DNA of 64,000 nt, from positions 1,364,001-1,428,000 of the forward strand of contig CAVSPF010000003.1 of NCBI GenBank assembly GCA_963729995.1, in the 5' to 3' direction. The notes below the pieces were generated by a model. The model was not told where the DNA came from, searched no databases, and saw only the letters and a program-made list of their open reading frames with translations. Of this stretch, positions 33,152 to 41,894 are shown piece after piece. The stretch is from VRUE01 sp963729995 (GTDB taxonomy: Bacteria > Actinomycetota > Thermoleophilia > Solirubrobacterales > 70-9). Within the stretch, counting starts at the first letter, position 1. Every line of letters begins with the position of its first letter. Position numbers and translations under genes: made by a program.

Positions 33152-34308
33152 TTCAGGCGCTCGACGATCATCGCCTTGCCCTGCCCACCGGCAACGCACA
33201 TCGTCTCCAGGCCGACCTGGTGGTCGTCGGTCTCCATCGCGTTGAGCAGGGTGCCCATGATGCGGGCGCCGGTCATCCCGAACGGGTGGCCGAGGGCGAT
33301 CGCACCGCCGTGCGTGTTGAGCTTGTCGATCGTGATCCCGCACTGGTCCATGATCGGGATCACCTGGGCGGCGAAGGCCTCGTTGAGCTCCACCACGTCG
33401 ATGTCGCCGATCGTCATCCCGGCTCGCTCGAGCACCTTCTTGATCGCTCCGATCGGGGCGACGCCCATGTACTCGGGCTCGTTGCCCCAGGTGGCGGCGG
33501 TGATGATGCGGGCACGGGGGGTGAGGCCCAGCTCCTTGGCCTTGGTGTCGCTCATCAGCAGCACCGCGGCGGCGCCGTCGTTGAGCGGGCAGGAGTTGCC
33601 GGCGGTGACCCCGCCGCCGCCGAACGCCTCGGGCAGTTCGGAGAGCTTCTCCAGCGTCGAGCTGGCGCGCGGGCCGTCGTCCTTGCTCACCTCGCTGCCG
33701 TCGGGCAGCTTCACGGGGACGATCTCGCGCTCGAAGAAGCCGTCCTCCTGGGACTTGACCGCCAGTTCCTGCGAGCGCTGCGCGAACTTGTCCATGTCGG
33801 CGCGGCTCACCTCGTACTTCTCGGCGACGTTGACCGCCGTCTTGCCCATCTCGATGTAGGCGTTGGGCTGGCCGTCGTTGCCCTGCAGGTTCGGGTTCTG
33901 GTCGTCGACCCCGGCCGGCTCGGTGCGTTCGTTGTAACGGCTCACCCACTCGACCCCGGCGGCGATGTAAGCGTCACCCTCGCCGGCCTTGATCGCGTTG
34001 CCGGCGTGGCGGATCGCGTCCAGGCTGGAGGAGCAGTAGCGGGAGATCGTCACCCCGTTGACTGTCTGCGGCAGCTTCTCGGAGAGCAGCGAGATGATGC
34101 GGCCGATGTTGAAGGCCTGCAGCCCCTGCGGCATGCCGCAACCGCAGAAGAGGTCCTCGACCAGGGCGGGGTCGACCTCGGGATTGCGCTCGAGCAGCGT
34201 GTCGACGACGAAGGCGCCCATCTCGTCCGGGCGCAGCTGGGCGAGCGAGCCCTTGAAGGCGCGGCCGATCGGCGTGCGGATGGTGTCGACGATCACTGCA
34301 TCGGGCAT
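33148..34308 (-). CDS. Acetyl-CoA C-acyltransferase (thiolase)
   Basis: 386 residues with the thiolase signature: active-site Cys in VTISRYCSSSLDAIRHAGNA, GGAIALGHPFGMTGARIMG and the second Cys in ETMCVAGGQGKAM, and NEAFAAQ. It performs the last step of beta-oxidation or the first condensation of acetyl-CoA. Start at ATG 34308 with GGAGATACCCGC upstream; the open frame further upstream is not coding. Its stop TAG uses the TA target of the IS630 insertion plus the first base of the element. Confidence 0.95.
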   Translation of the reverse strand: MPDAVIVDTIRTPIGRAFKGSLAQLRPDEMGAFVVDTLLERNPEVDPALVEDLFCGCGMPQGLQAFNIGRIISLLSEKLPQTVNGVTISRYCSSSLDAIRHAGNAIKAGEGDAYIAAGVEWVSRYNERTEPAGVDDQNPNLQGNDGQPNAYIEMGKTAVNVAEKYEVSRADMDKFAQRSQELAVKSQEDGFFEREIVPVKLPDGSEVSKDDGPRASSTLEKLSELPEAFGGGGVTAGNSCPLNDGAAAVLLMSDTKAKELGLTPRARIITAATWGNEPEYMGVAPIGAIKKVLERAGMTIGDIDVVELNEAFAAQVIPIMDQCGITIDKLNTHGGAIALGHPFGMTGARIMGTLLNAMETDDHQVGLETMCVAGGQGKAMIVERLN

Positions 34309-34416
34309 GCGGGTATCTCCTTGGAAGCCGGGGTCTCGGGATTGCGCGCCGCAGGGTATTTGACGCGGCGTGCGGTCGTCTCCCCGAATAGATGTCTGGC
34401 CAGATAAGTTAAGCCG

Positions 34417-34890
34417 ATGTCGCTTGACGGCCTGCGTGCATGGATCGGAGAGGTGGAGCGAAAGCTGCGGATGCGCACCCGCGTTTTCCTCGCCCTCAGC
34501 GCCATCGCGGTCGGCGGCGCCGGCGCCGCCATCTACCTGGCCGTCGACGCCCAGAACAACGCGGTGAGCGAAAGCGACGTACAGGCACTGCAGCAAAAGC
34601 TCGAAGCGCGAATCGACCAGGTCGGCGGAGGGGTGAGCGGCATCGCCGGGCAGGACGTGACCAAGCTCGAAGCGGAAGTGAAAGCCCTCAAAGCCCAGGT
34701 CGAAGCGCTGCAGCCGGGCGCGGCGACGGGGAAACCGGGCAAGACGACAGGCGAACCGGGCGCGGCGACAGGCGAACCGGGCAAGACCACGGTGGAACCG
34801 GGCAAGACGCCAAGCGGACCGGGCCAGGCACAAGGCAAGCAGGGCAAGACGCCGGAAGAACAGAGGGCGCAGGGCGGATCCAAGAAATAG
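34417..34890 (+). CDS. Small membrane protein with coiled coil and Gly-Pro repeats
   Basis: 157 residues: a basic N-terminus, one membrane helix (about residues 24-45), a coiled coil (about 50-97; LQQKLEARIDQV, LEAEVKALKAQVEAL) and an ectodomain of about 50 residues made of repeats such as TGEPGAATGEPGKTT. The Gly-x-Pro-Gly repeats recall collagen-like stalks but do not keep strict triplets. Probably an envelope protein; function unknown. Divergent from the thiolase. Confidence 0.72.
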   Translation: MSLDGLRAWIGEVERKLRMRTRVFLALSAIAVGGAGAAIYLAVDAQNNAVSESDVQALQQKLEARIDQVGGGVSGIAGQDVTKLEAEVKALKAQVEALQPGAATGKPGKTTGEPGAATGEPGKTTVEPGKTPSGPGQAQGKQGKTPEEQRAQGGSKK

Positions 34891-35011
34891 CGGCTTGTGC
34901 GGATGCGCACGTAGAAACGCGACACCGTCCCCTCACTCCGTTACATTCGCCGCAATCCACCTCGTGCACACGCGCGAGTTCTGCCGATAGCGGCAGCGAA
35001 AGGAGATCCCC

Positions 35012-35155
35012 ATGCCCGAGGGCTACTGCGTCAAAGAGCGCAAGAAGGTCGAGATCAAGGAGGCCAAACAGGTGACCATGAAGAACGGTCGCCCGGCGAT
35101 CCAGGGTGTGTGTCCGGACTGCGGCACCAAGATTTTCAAGATCGGCAAGCTTTAG
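35012..35155 (+). CDS. DUF5679 small zinc-ribbon-like protein
   Basis: A 47-residue protein from ATG 35012, eight bases after AAAGGAGA. It reads EGYCVKERKKVEIKEAKQ, TMKNGRPAIQGVCPDCGTKI, so one Cys near the start and a CPDCG pair, the DUF5679 pattern. This family is widespread in Actinobacteria and Chloroflexi and often lies alone. It probably binds one metal ion; function unknown. Confidence 0.85.
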   Translation: MPEGYCVKERKKVEIKEAKQVTMKNGRPAIQGVCPDCGTKIFKIGKL

Positions 35156-35234
35156 CGAGGACGGGTGGGCGGCGCCATCGGGGGCGCCGTTAACCCGCCA
35201 GCGCTCCAGCCTCGCCTGAACCCGGTTCAGCGGC

Positions 35235-35251
35235 TGTCCGTATTCCGGACA
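35235..35251. promoter_or_regulatory. Palindrome upstream of the ECF sigma gene
   Basis: TGTCCG TATTC CGGACA, about 38 bases upstream of the start codon at 35289. A position-appropriate operator or part of an autoregulated promoter; identity of the binding protein unknown. Confidence 0.4.
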
Positions 35252-35288
35252 ACCGTGCTTTTCTTCGCTGCGTCACTATCGGTGTGAG

Positions 35289-35798
35289 ATGTCTCCTGGG
35301 GCGCTGATCCATGAGAGCGACGTGCGCGAGGCCTACGCGGCGCACGCCGCCGAGCTGTACGGGTTCGCCGTGCGCTCGCTGGGCGACTCCGGCCTCGCCG
35401 AGGAGGCGGTGCAGGAAACGTTCGTGCGAGCCTGGCGGGCGGGCGACCGGTTCGACCCGCAGATCGGCTCGCTGCGCACCTGGCTGTTCGCGATCCTGAG
35501 AAACGTCGTGATCGACCTCGGCCGTGCCCGAGCGATCCGGCCGACGGTGGCCGACGGTGGGATCGAACCCTCGGTCGAACCGCTGGACGAGGCGCTGCTC
35601 GCCTGGCAGGTCGAGGAGGCGATGCGCCGGATCGGCGACGAGCACCGCCGCGTCCTCGTCGAGACCTACTACCGCGGCCGCCCCTACGCCGAGGTCGCGA
35701 AGGAGCTGGGCGTGCCGGAGGGCACGGTGAAGAGCCGCGTCTACTACGGCCTGCGGGCATTGCGCGTTGCACTCGAGGAGATGGGCTATGAGGACTGA
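35289..35798 (+). CDS. ECF (SigK/SigL-like) sigma factor
   Basis: 169 residues. Region 2 is present as LYGFAVRSLGDSGLAEEAVQ, ETFVRAWRAGDRFDP, LRTWLFAILRNVVIDLGRAR; region 4 as EEAMRRIGDEHRRVLVETYY, RPYAEVAKELGVPEGTVKSR. No extra C-terminal domain. The stop overlaps the start of the anti-sigma gene (11 bases), so the two are made together, as in sigK-rskA units. Confidence 0.94.
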   Translation: MSPGALIHESDVREAYAAHAAELYGFAVRSLGDSGLAEEAVQETFVRAWRAGDRFDPQIGSLRTWLFAILRNVVIDLGRARAIRPTVADGGIEPSVEPLDEALLAWQVEEAMRRIGDEHRRVLVETYYRGRPYAEVAKELGVPEGTVKSRVYYGLRALRVALEEMGYED

Positions 35799-36465
35799 GA
35801 ACTGCCGCGAGTGGCGTGAGTCGCTGGGTGCCCACGCCCTGGGGCGGCTGCCCGTTGAGGAGCGTGCCGGCCTGGAGGCGCACATCGAGGGTTGCCCCAA
35901 CTGCCGCGCGGAGCTGGAGGCGCTCAGCTCAGTGGCCCGCCTGCTGCCGCTGGCGGACCCGGAGCGCTTCGGCGCCGCGCCGGCGCTCCCGCCGGCGCTG
36001 GCCGACCGGGTCTCCACCGCGATCGGGGCGGAGCGCCGCCGGCGCCGGCGGCGCTGGAGCCTGCGCCTCGGGCTGTCCCTGAGCGGGGCGACTGCCGCGG
36101 TGGCCGCCGCGGTGCTGGCGATCTTCATCCTCCCGGGCGGCACGCAGGGCCCCGAACAGCACGTCACCTTCCGCTCCCTGCCGCCCGGGGTGAAGATCAC
36201 CGCAACGCTCCAGCCCCATGCCTTCGGCACCGAGATCAGCATGTACGTGAGCGGCGTCCCCTCCGGCACCCTGTGCCGCGTCTACCTGCGCCAGGCGAAA
36301 GGCAAGGCGGTCTCCGCCGGCTCCTTCCGCTACCGCTGGGGCCAGGACGCGCAGGCTGTGCTCAGCTCGGGCCTCGACCTCTCTCGCGCCCGTGCCCTCG
36401 TCGTGCACGCGGGCGAACGCACCTTCGTCGCACCGATCGGCGGCGCCGGCCCGGCGAGCACCTAG
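35788..36465 (+). CDS. Membrane anti-sigma factor (zinc-finger type)
   Basis: 225 residues. The N-terminus has the ZAS pattern ENCREWRESLGAHALG, EAHIEGCPNCRAELEAL (H-x3-C-x2-C). One membrane helix at about residues 95-118 leads to an RskA-like periplasmic domain of about 100 residues (HVTFRSLPPGVKITATLQ, TEISMYVSGVPSG). It should hold the ECF sigma factor inactive until the outer domain senses stress. I start at ATG 35788; the ECF stop follows 10 bases later. Confidence 0.9.
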   Translation: MRTENCREWRESLGAHALGRLPVEERAGLEAHIEGCPNCRAELEALSSVARLLPLADPERFGAAPALPPALADRVSTAIGAERRRRRRRWSLRLGLSLSGATAAVAAAVLAIFILPGGTQGPEQHVTFRSLPPGVKITATLQPHAFGTEISMYVSGVPSGTLCRVYLRQAKGKAVSAGSFRYRWGQDAQAVLSSGLDLSRARALVVHAGERTFVAPIGGAGPAST

Positions 36466-36500
36466 AGGTGTGACCGGCAACTTCCCGGTCACACCTCTAG
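36462..36500. terminator. Terminator hairpin after the anti-sigma gene
   Basis: CTAGAGGTGTGACCGG (36462-36477) pairs perfectly with CCGGTCACACCTCTAG (36485-36500), loop of 7. The anti-sigma stop codon TAG lies within the stem. It sits between convergent genes, so it may act on both strands. Confidence 0.8.
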
Positions 36501-36549
36501 ACAAAAGCGAAGCGGGCCGGCCGGCGAGCCGACCTCCTGGGCAGTGCCC

Positions 36550-37698
36550 TCAGTGAAGGAGCCGCAGCGTGTTTTCGCCGTCGTCGACGTAGAAGACGCC
36601 GTTGCTCTTGACGACCAGGCCGAACAGGGACCCTTCGCCGGTCTTCGTATCCGCCGTGCGCACGGCAACCTGCTTGCCGGCTGGCGTCGTTTCGACCATG
36701 TTCCCATCCCCGGCGTTGGTTGTCAGGATGTTGCCGCCTGGGGTCAGGGCAAGCCCGAGCGGCTGCTTGAGATGCCCGCCCCGAGAGACGGTCGTCCCGC
36801 CTTCGATGACGGGTGTCGTGCGGGTCATTGCCTGCGGGATCGCAGCGATCCGGTTGTCGAGCGTATCGGCGAGATAGAGCGTGCCGTTGCTCGCGAGCGC
36901 GACGCCGGTCGGGCCGATCACAAGCGCATTGGGGTCATCGCGCCAGGGGATCTTGTCGGCGATCACCTGTTCGTCGAGGACCTTCGGCGGCTGTCCGGGG
37001 CCCGAGCTCAGGCCGATTCGCAGCACGGTCGAGTTCTTGACCGTGTGGATGCCCTTCTTGGCGCCGCCATCGAGAGCCATGCTGACGAAGAGCGTCGTCA
37101 TGGAGCCATGCGTGACCGCGGTCATGTCCCAGGGGCCCTGGATCTTGCTGCCGACGATCGTGCTGACCGGGTGGCCACTGCTGTCCAAGACGATCAGGCA
37201 GCCGGCCTTGGCCGTGGCGGACTTGCCGTTTGTCGTCGGCAGGCTCCCGACGATCACATACCCGCCCGGCAGCACGCTCAGCGCCGTGGTGAGACCCACC
37301 CCTCCGGGGCAGCTTCCCGACAGCGAATTCGGGGTGACCTGGGCAAACAGCGATTTCCCGCCGGCCGTGCTGATCTGATCGATCGTCGTCCCGGTGCCCT
37401 GGTCGTTGGACTTGGCATTGAAGTTGCTCACCAGCAGCTGTCCCGCGACCAGCTTGCCCACCGTGCTCGGGACCATGACAAGGCCGTAAGGGTTGATGTC
37501 GCCGTTGGCAGGGACCGTCGAGGCCACTGTCTTAGCCGTCTTCAGCGGAGCGAGGAACGCCGTGCTGGCCGCCGTCGTCGAGGAGCCTGAGCTGGCGCCC
37601 TGGGCTGATGTGGAGGATGAGCTGCTGCTGCTCGACCCGCCACATCCGGCGAGCGCCAGTGCCGCGATCGCGAGGATGAGAACCGACGGTCTACGCAT
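36550..37698 (-). CDS. Lipoprotein with NHL-type beta-propeller
   Basis: 382 residues beginning RRPSVLILAIAALALAGCGG, a lipoprotein signal with lipobox LAGC, then a serine-rich linker. The rest carries repeats such as GPTGVALASNGTLYLADTLD, QPLGLALTPGGNILTTNAGD and SLFGLVVKSNGVFYVDDGEN, the NHL/SMP-30 propeller pattern, probably six blades. Likely a surface ligand-binding or enzyme propeller; substrate unknown. Confidence 0.85.
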   Translation of the reverse strand: MRRPSVLILAIAALALAGCGGSSSSSSSSTSAQGASSGSSTTAASTAFLAPLKTAKTVASTVPANGDINPYGLVMVPSTVGKLVAGQLLVSNFNAKSNDQGTGTTIDQISTAGGKSLFAQVTPNSLSGSCPGGVGLTTALSVLPGGYVIVGSLPTTNGKSATAKAGCLIVLDSSGHPVSTIVGSKIQGPWDMTAVTHGSMTTLFVSMALDGGAKKGIHTVKNSTVLRIGLSSGPGQPPKVLDEQVIADKIPWRDDPNALVIGPTGVALASNGTLYLADTLDNRIAAIPQAMTRTTPVIEGGTTVSRGGHLKQPLGLALTPGGNILTTNAGDGNMVETTPAGKQVAVRTADTKTGEGSLFGLVVKSNGVFYVDDGENTLRLLH

Positions 37699-37818
37699 GG
37701 GGCATATCTCCTGTCTAAAGATGGGAAGCGGGATGAGGCTCGACCAGCCTTACCCGCTGCATACGCGGAGATGGGACCAATGGTTCAGACGGAGATCACG
37801 GATCTCTCAGCGCTGGAG

Positions 37819-37852
37819 ACCGCCCGTGCGGATCTCTCGGCGCGGGCGGTCA
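37819..37852. terminator. Hairpin downstream of the second lipoprotein gene
   Basis: GACCGCCCG (37819-37827) pairs with CGGGCGGTC (37844-37852). It lies 23 bases after the stop of the minus-strand lipoprotein gene and upstream of the propeller gene. No T-tract follows. Confidence 0.5.
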
Positions 37853-37874
37853 GCCGGATCACGATGTCCGGGCG

Positions 37875-38453
37875 TTAATAGCCGTAGCCCCCGCTCGAGG
37901 TGCCGGCGCCGCTGCTTTCTTCGGACGCGCTTCCGCCCCCGCCCGTGGAGGTGCCCGCCGGAGCGTTCGAGCCATTCGGCTGAACGGCGTTCCATATGCC
38001 CCCGAAAGAGTTGATCCCGTTGCCGCTGACCTGGCCGGGGCTCCCGTCGGCCGTGTAGGTGTAGAGAGGATGCCCGGCGTAGGTGATCTGCATCGTTCCG
38101 TCGCTGCGTTTGGTCGTGCCCAGCTTCGAAGCGGTCACGCCGGCGCCAGCCTTCGGGCTTGCGGTCGCGATGTCCGGCGGCCAGATTTTCGCGCAGCTTC
38201 CCGAGCAGCTGGACTTGCCGCCCTTGTCCTTCTGGAACAGGTAGAGCGTGCGGCCTTCTGCGTTGGCGAGAATCGGGCCGAGCTTGGGATCGCTGGCAAC
38301 TTCGACGCTCGCCGTGGCGCCCTGTCCTGCGGACGAGGTCGTGCCGCCGCTCGTCATGCCGGACGTGGAGCCGCTGTTGCTGCTGCCGCAGCCGGCCAGC
38401 GCGGCAACCGCGAGCAGGCCCAGGGAAAGCGTGAGGGGGAAGCGTGCCAGCAT
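37875..38453 (-). CDS. Lipoprotein with secreted repeat (PF03640-like)
   Basis: 192 residues; LSLGLLAVAALAGCGSSNS gives the lipobox at residue about 21. Two units follow: LGPILANAEGRTLYLFQKDK, CSGSCAKIWPP and TMQITYAGHPLYTYTADGSP, the pattern of the COG4315 family, whose CxGxC/WPP segment is its hallmark. Start at ATG 38453 with AAGGAGA upstream; a longer frame opens at 38498. The C-terminus is rich in Gly and Ser. Often encoded near redox or respiration genes; function unknown. Confidence 0.9.
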   Translation of the reverse strand: MLARFPLTLSLGLLAVAALAGCGSSNSGSTSGMTSGGTTSSAGQGATASVEVASDPKLGPILANAEGRTLYLFQKDKGGKSSCSGSCAKIWPPDIATASPKAGAGVTASKLGTTKRSDGTMQITYAGHPLYTYTADGSPGQVSGNGINSFGGIWNAVQPNGSNAPAGTSTGGGGSASEESSGAGTSSGGYGY

Positions 38454-38593
38454 GCTATGAGTCTCCTTCTGGGAGTTGATCCGGGGCTCGGCAGACACTG
38501 AAATGTCGCGCGAGCATGTATCGGTTTACGTACCCCGGGCTATCCGGGTTCAAGCTCACACCGCCGGCCCACCTCGAAAGACGTGCAGGGCGG

Positions 38594-39217
38594 CTAGGAG
38601 CGCTTCCGGGCTGAGACAGCCGGAGGAACGAGCGCACGGATCTCCGCCAGGAGCCGCGCCGCGATCTCCGCCGGCTCCTCGCCGGGCTGGACCTGACCGC
38701 CCGCCGGCTCGAGGAAGCGGACCCGCACGCGCGGGCGGCGCGGGAACCCGGTGAATTCGGTGGTCCCCTCGCTCGCGACCAGCACGAGCTTCGCCTCGGG
38801 GACCTCCAGTGCGAGGCGGCCGATACCGCTGCGCGCCCGCAGCACCTGGCCGCGCGAGCGGGTGCCCTCGGGGAAGACGCCGATGCAGGCCCCCTGCCGC
38901 AGCTCCTCGATCGCCCGCGCCAGGGCCTGCTTGTCGCCCGCGCCCCGCTCGATCGGGATCTGGCCCATGCCATTCAGGACCGGCCCCAGCCCGCGCACAT
39001 CCCACAGCGCCGATTTCGCCAGTGCCCGGATCTGCCGGCGCTTGATCGCCGCGACGCCGACCATCAGCGGGTCCCAGTGGCTGTCGTGGTTGCTGACCAC
39101 CAGCACCGGCCCGCTCTCGGGCAGGGCGTCGAGCCCCTCCACCTCGAGGCGGCCCCACGCGGCGGCTGGCCGGGAAACGGCCATCGCGACCCTGTACATG
39201 CGGCTGGGCTCCTTCAA
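38594..39217 (-). CDS. 1-acyl-sn-glycerol-3-phosphate acyltransferase (PlsC-like)
   Basis: 207 residues with block I VLVVSNHDSHWDPLMVG (H-x4-D), block II/III IPIERGAGDKQALARAIEEL and CIGVFPEGTRSRGQVLRA. It adds the second acyl chain in phospholipid synthesis or acts on another acyl acceptor. The protein is short, without a clear membrane helix, as is common in actinobacterial paralogues. Alone on its strand. Confidence 0.9.
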   Translation of the reverse strand: MKEPSRMYRVAMAVSRPAAAWGRLEVEGLDALPESGPVLVVSNHDSHWDPLMVGVAAIKRRQIRALAKSALWDVRGLGPVLNGMGQIPIERGAGDKQALARAIEELRQGACIGVFPEGTRSRGQVLRARSGIGRLALEVPEAKLVLVASEGTTEFTGFPRRPRVRVRFLEPAGGQVQPGEEPAEIAARLLAEIRALVPPAVSARKRS

Positions 39218-39436
39218 GGTCCGTGATTTCTACTCGACCGCCGCCGCCGGCCTCCCGGTCCTCTTCGCCCCGGGGCACGGAGCGGCCCGAAACGCGCCGA
39301 AGCCGCCAGCCGAGACGAGCCGCCTACGTGACCCATGTCACGCAGCGGGGGAGGCCGGGGGTCGATGGTTGGGACCTGGGCGGATTTGCACGACTGACGC
39401 GCCCAGCCGTTGGCCGTGCTACCTCAACTATCTAAA

Positions 39437-39850
39437 GTGTCATCTGTGTCGCAGAGGCCCCTCGAGCTGATCCTTGCTCGCAACCTGATGTCGGCGCTCT
39501 CGACGCCGGCATTCCTGGTGGACGAGGGAGGCCTCCTCGTCTTCTACAACAAGGCGGCTGGAGTGCTGCTGGGCAAACGGTTCGAGGAGCTCGGGACGGT
39601 CGGCCCGGAGGAGTGGGGAGCGCTATTCGGCCCCTTCGACGAGGAGGGCAACCCGATTCCCTACGACGAGCTGCCGCTGGTCGTCGCCGTGCGCAACGGC
39701 CGCCCCGCCCACGCTGACTTCGAGATCCGCTCCGCCGACGGGGCGCGCCACACGGTCGAGGCCTCGGCCTTCCCGATCCTCACAGCCCACGGCTCGCGCG
39801 GAGCGATCGCGATCTTCTGGCCCACCGCGTCCAACGGCCTGGGGAGCTGA
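39437..39850 (+). CDS. Single-domain PAS protein
   Basis: About 137 residues: LELILARNLMSALSTPAFLV, LLVFYNKAAGVLLGKRFEEL, RPAHADFEIRSADGARHTVE and PILTAHGSRGAIAIFW, a complete PAS fold and nothing else. Likely a small sensor or partner of another protein. The first in-frame GTG is at 39437, the second at 39446; a TTG at 39410 is also open. The stop is one base before the next gene. Confidence 0.82.
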   Translation: MSSVSQRPLELILARNLMSALSTPAFLVDEGGLLVFYNKAAGVLLGKRFEELGTVGPEEWGALFGPFDEEGNPIPYDELPLVVAVRNGRPAHADFEIRSADGARHTVEASAFPILTAHGSRGAIAIFWPTASNGLGS

Positions 39851-39851
39851 G

Positions 39852-40733
39852 ATGAAGATCAAGCTCTGGGGCACGCGCGGGTCGATCCCGTCCCCGGGGC
39901 CGGAGACGATTCGCTACGGCGGCAACACCTCCTGCGTCGGCGTCACGCTCTCGGACGGCTCGCTGCTGGCGCTCGACGCCGGCACCGGCATCCGCAGCCT
40001 CGGCCTCGCCCTGGCCGCCGAGCCGGCCCGCCTCCACATCCTCCTCACCCACCTCCACCTCGACCACATCCAGGGGCTGGTCTTCTTCGCCCCGGCCTTC
40101 CGTACGCAGACCGAGATCGTCATCTGGGGGCCCGCCTCACCGGAGGCTTCGCTTCGCGACCGCATCGCCCGCTACATCTCGGCGCCGCTCTCCCCGGTCG
40201 AGGTGCGGGAGCTGCCCTGCGACGTCTCCTTCCGCCACTGCCCCGAGAGCGAGTGGGAAATCGGCCCGGCGCGAATTCGGGCCGCCTCGGTCGCGCACCG
40301 CGGGCCGACGCTCGGCTACCGGATCGAAGACGGTGAGCATTCACTGGCCTACATTCCCGACCACGAGCCGGCGCTCGGCGCCGACATCGACGCGCTTGAC
40401 GAGGACTGGATCTCAGGCTTCGCACTGGCGCGCGACGCCTCGCTGCTGATCCACGACGGCCAGTACGCCGACGCCGAGTACCCCGACCACCTCGGCTGGG
40501 GACACTCCTCCCTCTCCCACGCACTCACCTTCGCCCGCCGCACCGGCGCCGAGCGCACCGTTCTCTTTCACCACGACCCCCTGCACTCCGACGCCCGCCT
40601 CGATCAGCTCAGCGAGGAAGTGCGGTCGCGCTGGGCGGAGCTGGGCGGCACGCCGGGCACCGTCGAGCTCGGCATGGAGGAACACGAGTACACGCTGCCG
40701 CTGCTCTCGCCCAGCACGACCGCCACCGCCTGA
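39852..40733 (+). CDS. Metallo-beta-lactamase fold hydrolase
   Basis: 293 residues; GTRGSIPSPGPETIRYGGNT, then LLTHLHLDHIQGLVFFAPAF (HxHxDH) and IHDGQYADAEYPDHLGWGHS with the later metal ligands. This pattern is seen in PAS/GAF-associated MBL proteins and resembles phosphodiesterases. It is translated with the PAS protein (one base between), so the two may be a sensor-hydrolase pair, possibly acting on a cyclic nucleotide; this last point is inference. Confidence 0.88.
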   Translation: MKIKLWGTRGSIPSPGPETIRYGGNTSCVGVTLSDGSLLALDAGTGIRSLGLALAAEPARLHILLTHLHLDHIQGLVFFAPAFRTQTEIVIWGPASPEASLRDRIARYISAPLSPVEVRELPCDVSFRHCPESEWEIGPARIRAASVAHRGPTLGYRIEDGEHSLAYIPDHEPALGADIDALDEDWISGFALARDASLLIHDGQYADAEYPDHLGWGHSSLSHALTFARRTGAERTVLFHHDPLHSDARLDQLSEEVRSRWAELGGTPGTVELGMEEHEYTLPLLSPSTTATA

Positions 40734-40775
40734 ACGTGTGCCTGTAACGCCGCAGATCCCTACCCTGCGGTGAGC

Positions 40776-41387
40776 ATGCCCACGGACCGTCTCACCGCCG
40801 CGATCGAGCGCTCCGACCTGGTTCGCGCCGCGCTGTCAGTGGCGCGCCAGGCCCACGCGGGCCAGGTTCGCAACACCGGCAACGGTGAGATGCCCTTCAT
40901 CGAGCACCCGCTCGCGGTCGCGGAGCGGCTTGCGGAGCACGGCTGCCCGGATGAGGTCCTGGCCGCCGCCCTGCTTCACGACGTGATCGAGAAGGGCGGC
41001 ATGGACCTCGACGAGGTGCGCGAGCGCGTCGGGGACGCCGTTGCGGATCTCGTCGACGCGCTCACCGAAAACGCGGCAATCGAGTCCTACCGGGAGCGCA
41101 AGGACGAGCACCGGGACCGGGTCGCGAGCGCGGGACCGCAGGCGCGGGCCATCTTCACGGCCGACAAGCTCGCGAACGTGGAGGTCCTGCGGAATGCCTA
41201 CGCGGTCAGGGGCGAGGACGTCGACAGGCAGCTCCAGGTCCCCCTCGACACGAAGCTCCACACCTGGGAGCTGGACCTGAAGATGCTCTCCGACGAGGAG
41301 CCCGGCATGCAGCTCGTCAACCGGCTGGCGGACGAGCTGGCGGGCCTTCGCCGCGACCGGTCTGAGTCGCCCGCCTCGTCATACTGA
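40776..41387 (+). CDS. SpoT-like HD phosphohydrolase
   Basis: 203-205 residues with ARQAHAGQVRNTGNGEMPFI, HPLAVAERLAEHG, LAAALLHDVIEKGGMDLDEV and FTADKLANVEVLRNAYAVRG: the His/Asp metal site and the ADK motif of the HD domain of RelA/SpoT and the small alarmone hydrolases (Mesh1-type). There is no synthetase domain, so it is likely a hydrolase of ppGpp or of another nucleotide. ATG 40776 and GTG 40770 are both possible. Confidence 0.9.
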   Translation: MPTDRLTAAIERSDLVRAALSVARQAHAGQVRNTGNGEMPFIEHPLAVAERLAEHGCPDEVLAAALLHDVIEKGGMDLDEVRERVGDAVADLVDALTENAAIESYRERKDEHRDRVASAGPQARAIFTADKLANVEVLRNAYAVRGEDVDRQLQVPLDTKLHTWELDLKMLSDEEPGMQLVNRLADELAGLRRDRSESPASSY

Positions 41388-41847
41388 TCCGTCGCTGTAG
41401 CGGCATCAGGTACCAGAGCAGGAGGAACATGCCGCCCGCCGCGGCGCTGGTGACCGCGGTGGCAAGGCCGCCGAACAGCACGTCGGTGATCAGCATGATC
41501 GCGCCGGTCATCGCCAGGGCGAGGAACCCCAGCCCGGCGATCGTCATCCGGTTCGCGAGACGGACCAGGTGACGCTTCTGCTGAAGGTGGAAGGTCATCC
41601 GGTGGTAGGCGGTCGGGGATATCAGCATCGCCGCCGAGACCGCCGTGCAGAGCAGGGTGACGAAGTAGACCCTCTCCTGAAAGGGAGAGATATGCCTGAA
41701 GCCCGTCTGGAACGGGACCGCCAGCAGGAAGGCGAACAGCACCTGGACCCCCGGCAGGGCGACGCGCAGCTCCTGCAGAAGCTCCCCGAGGTTGCGGTCG
41801 AGTCGCGCGTCCTCGGTCTCGTCTCGTCCCGACGGCCGGTCGGCCAT
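41317..41847 (-). CDS. DUF6328 membrane protein
   Basis: About 176 residues from ATG 41847; DETEDARLDRNLGELLQELR, VALPGVQVLFAFLLAVPF, and YFVTLLCTAVSAAMLISP, TIAGLGFLALAMTGAIML, four membrane helices in all. Typical of DUF6328, widespread in actinobacteria, unknown function. It overlaps the SpoT-like gene by 71 bases tail to tail, so transcripts of the two are complementary at their 3' ends. Confidence 0.88.
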   Translation of the reverse strand: MADRPSGRDETEDARLDRNLGELLQELRVALPGVQVLFAFLLAVPFQTGFRHISPFQERVYFVTLLCTAVSAAMLISPTAYHRMTFHLQQKRHLVRLANRMTIAGLGFLALAMTGAIMLITDVLFGGLATAVTSAAAGGMFLLLWYLMPLQRRISMTRRATQTGRGEGPPARPPAG

Positions 41848-41894
41848 GGCTTCACGATAGGCGAGCAAGCTGGAATCGCAAATAGGATCGTCCC

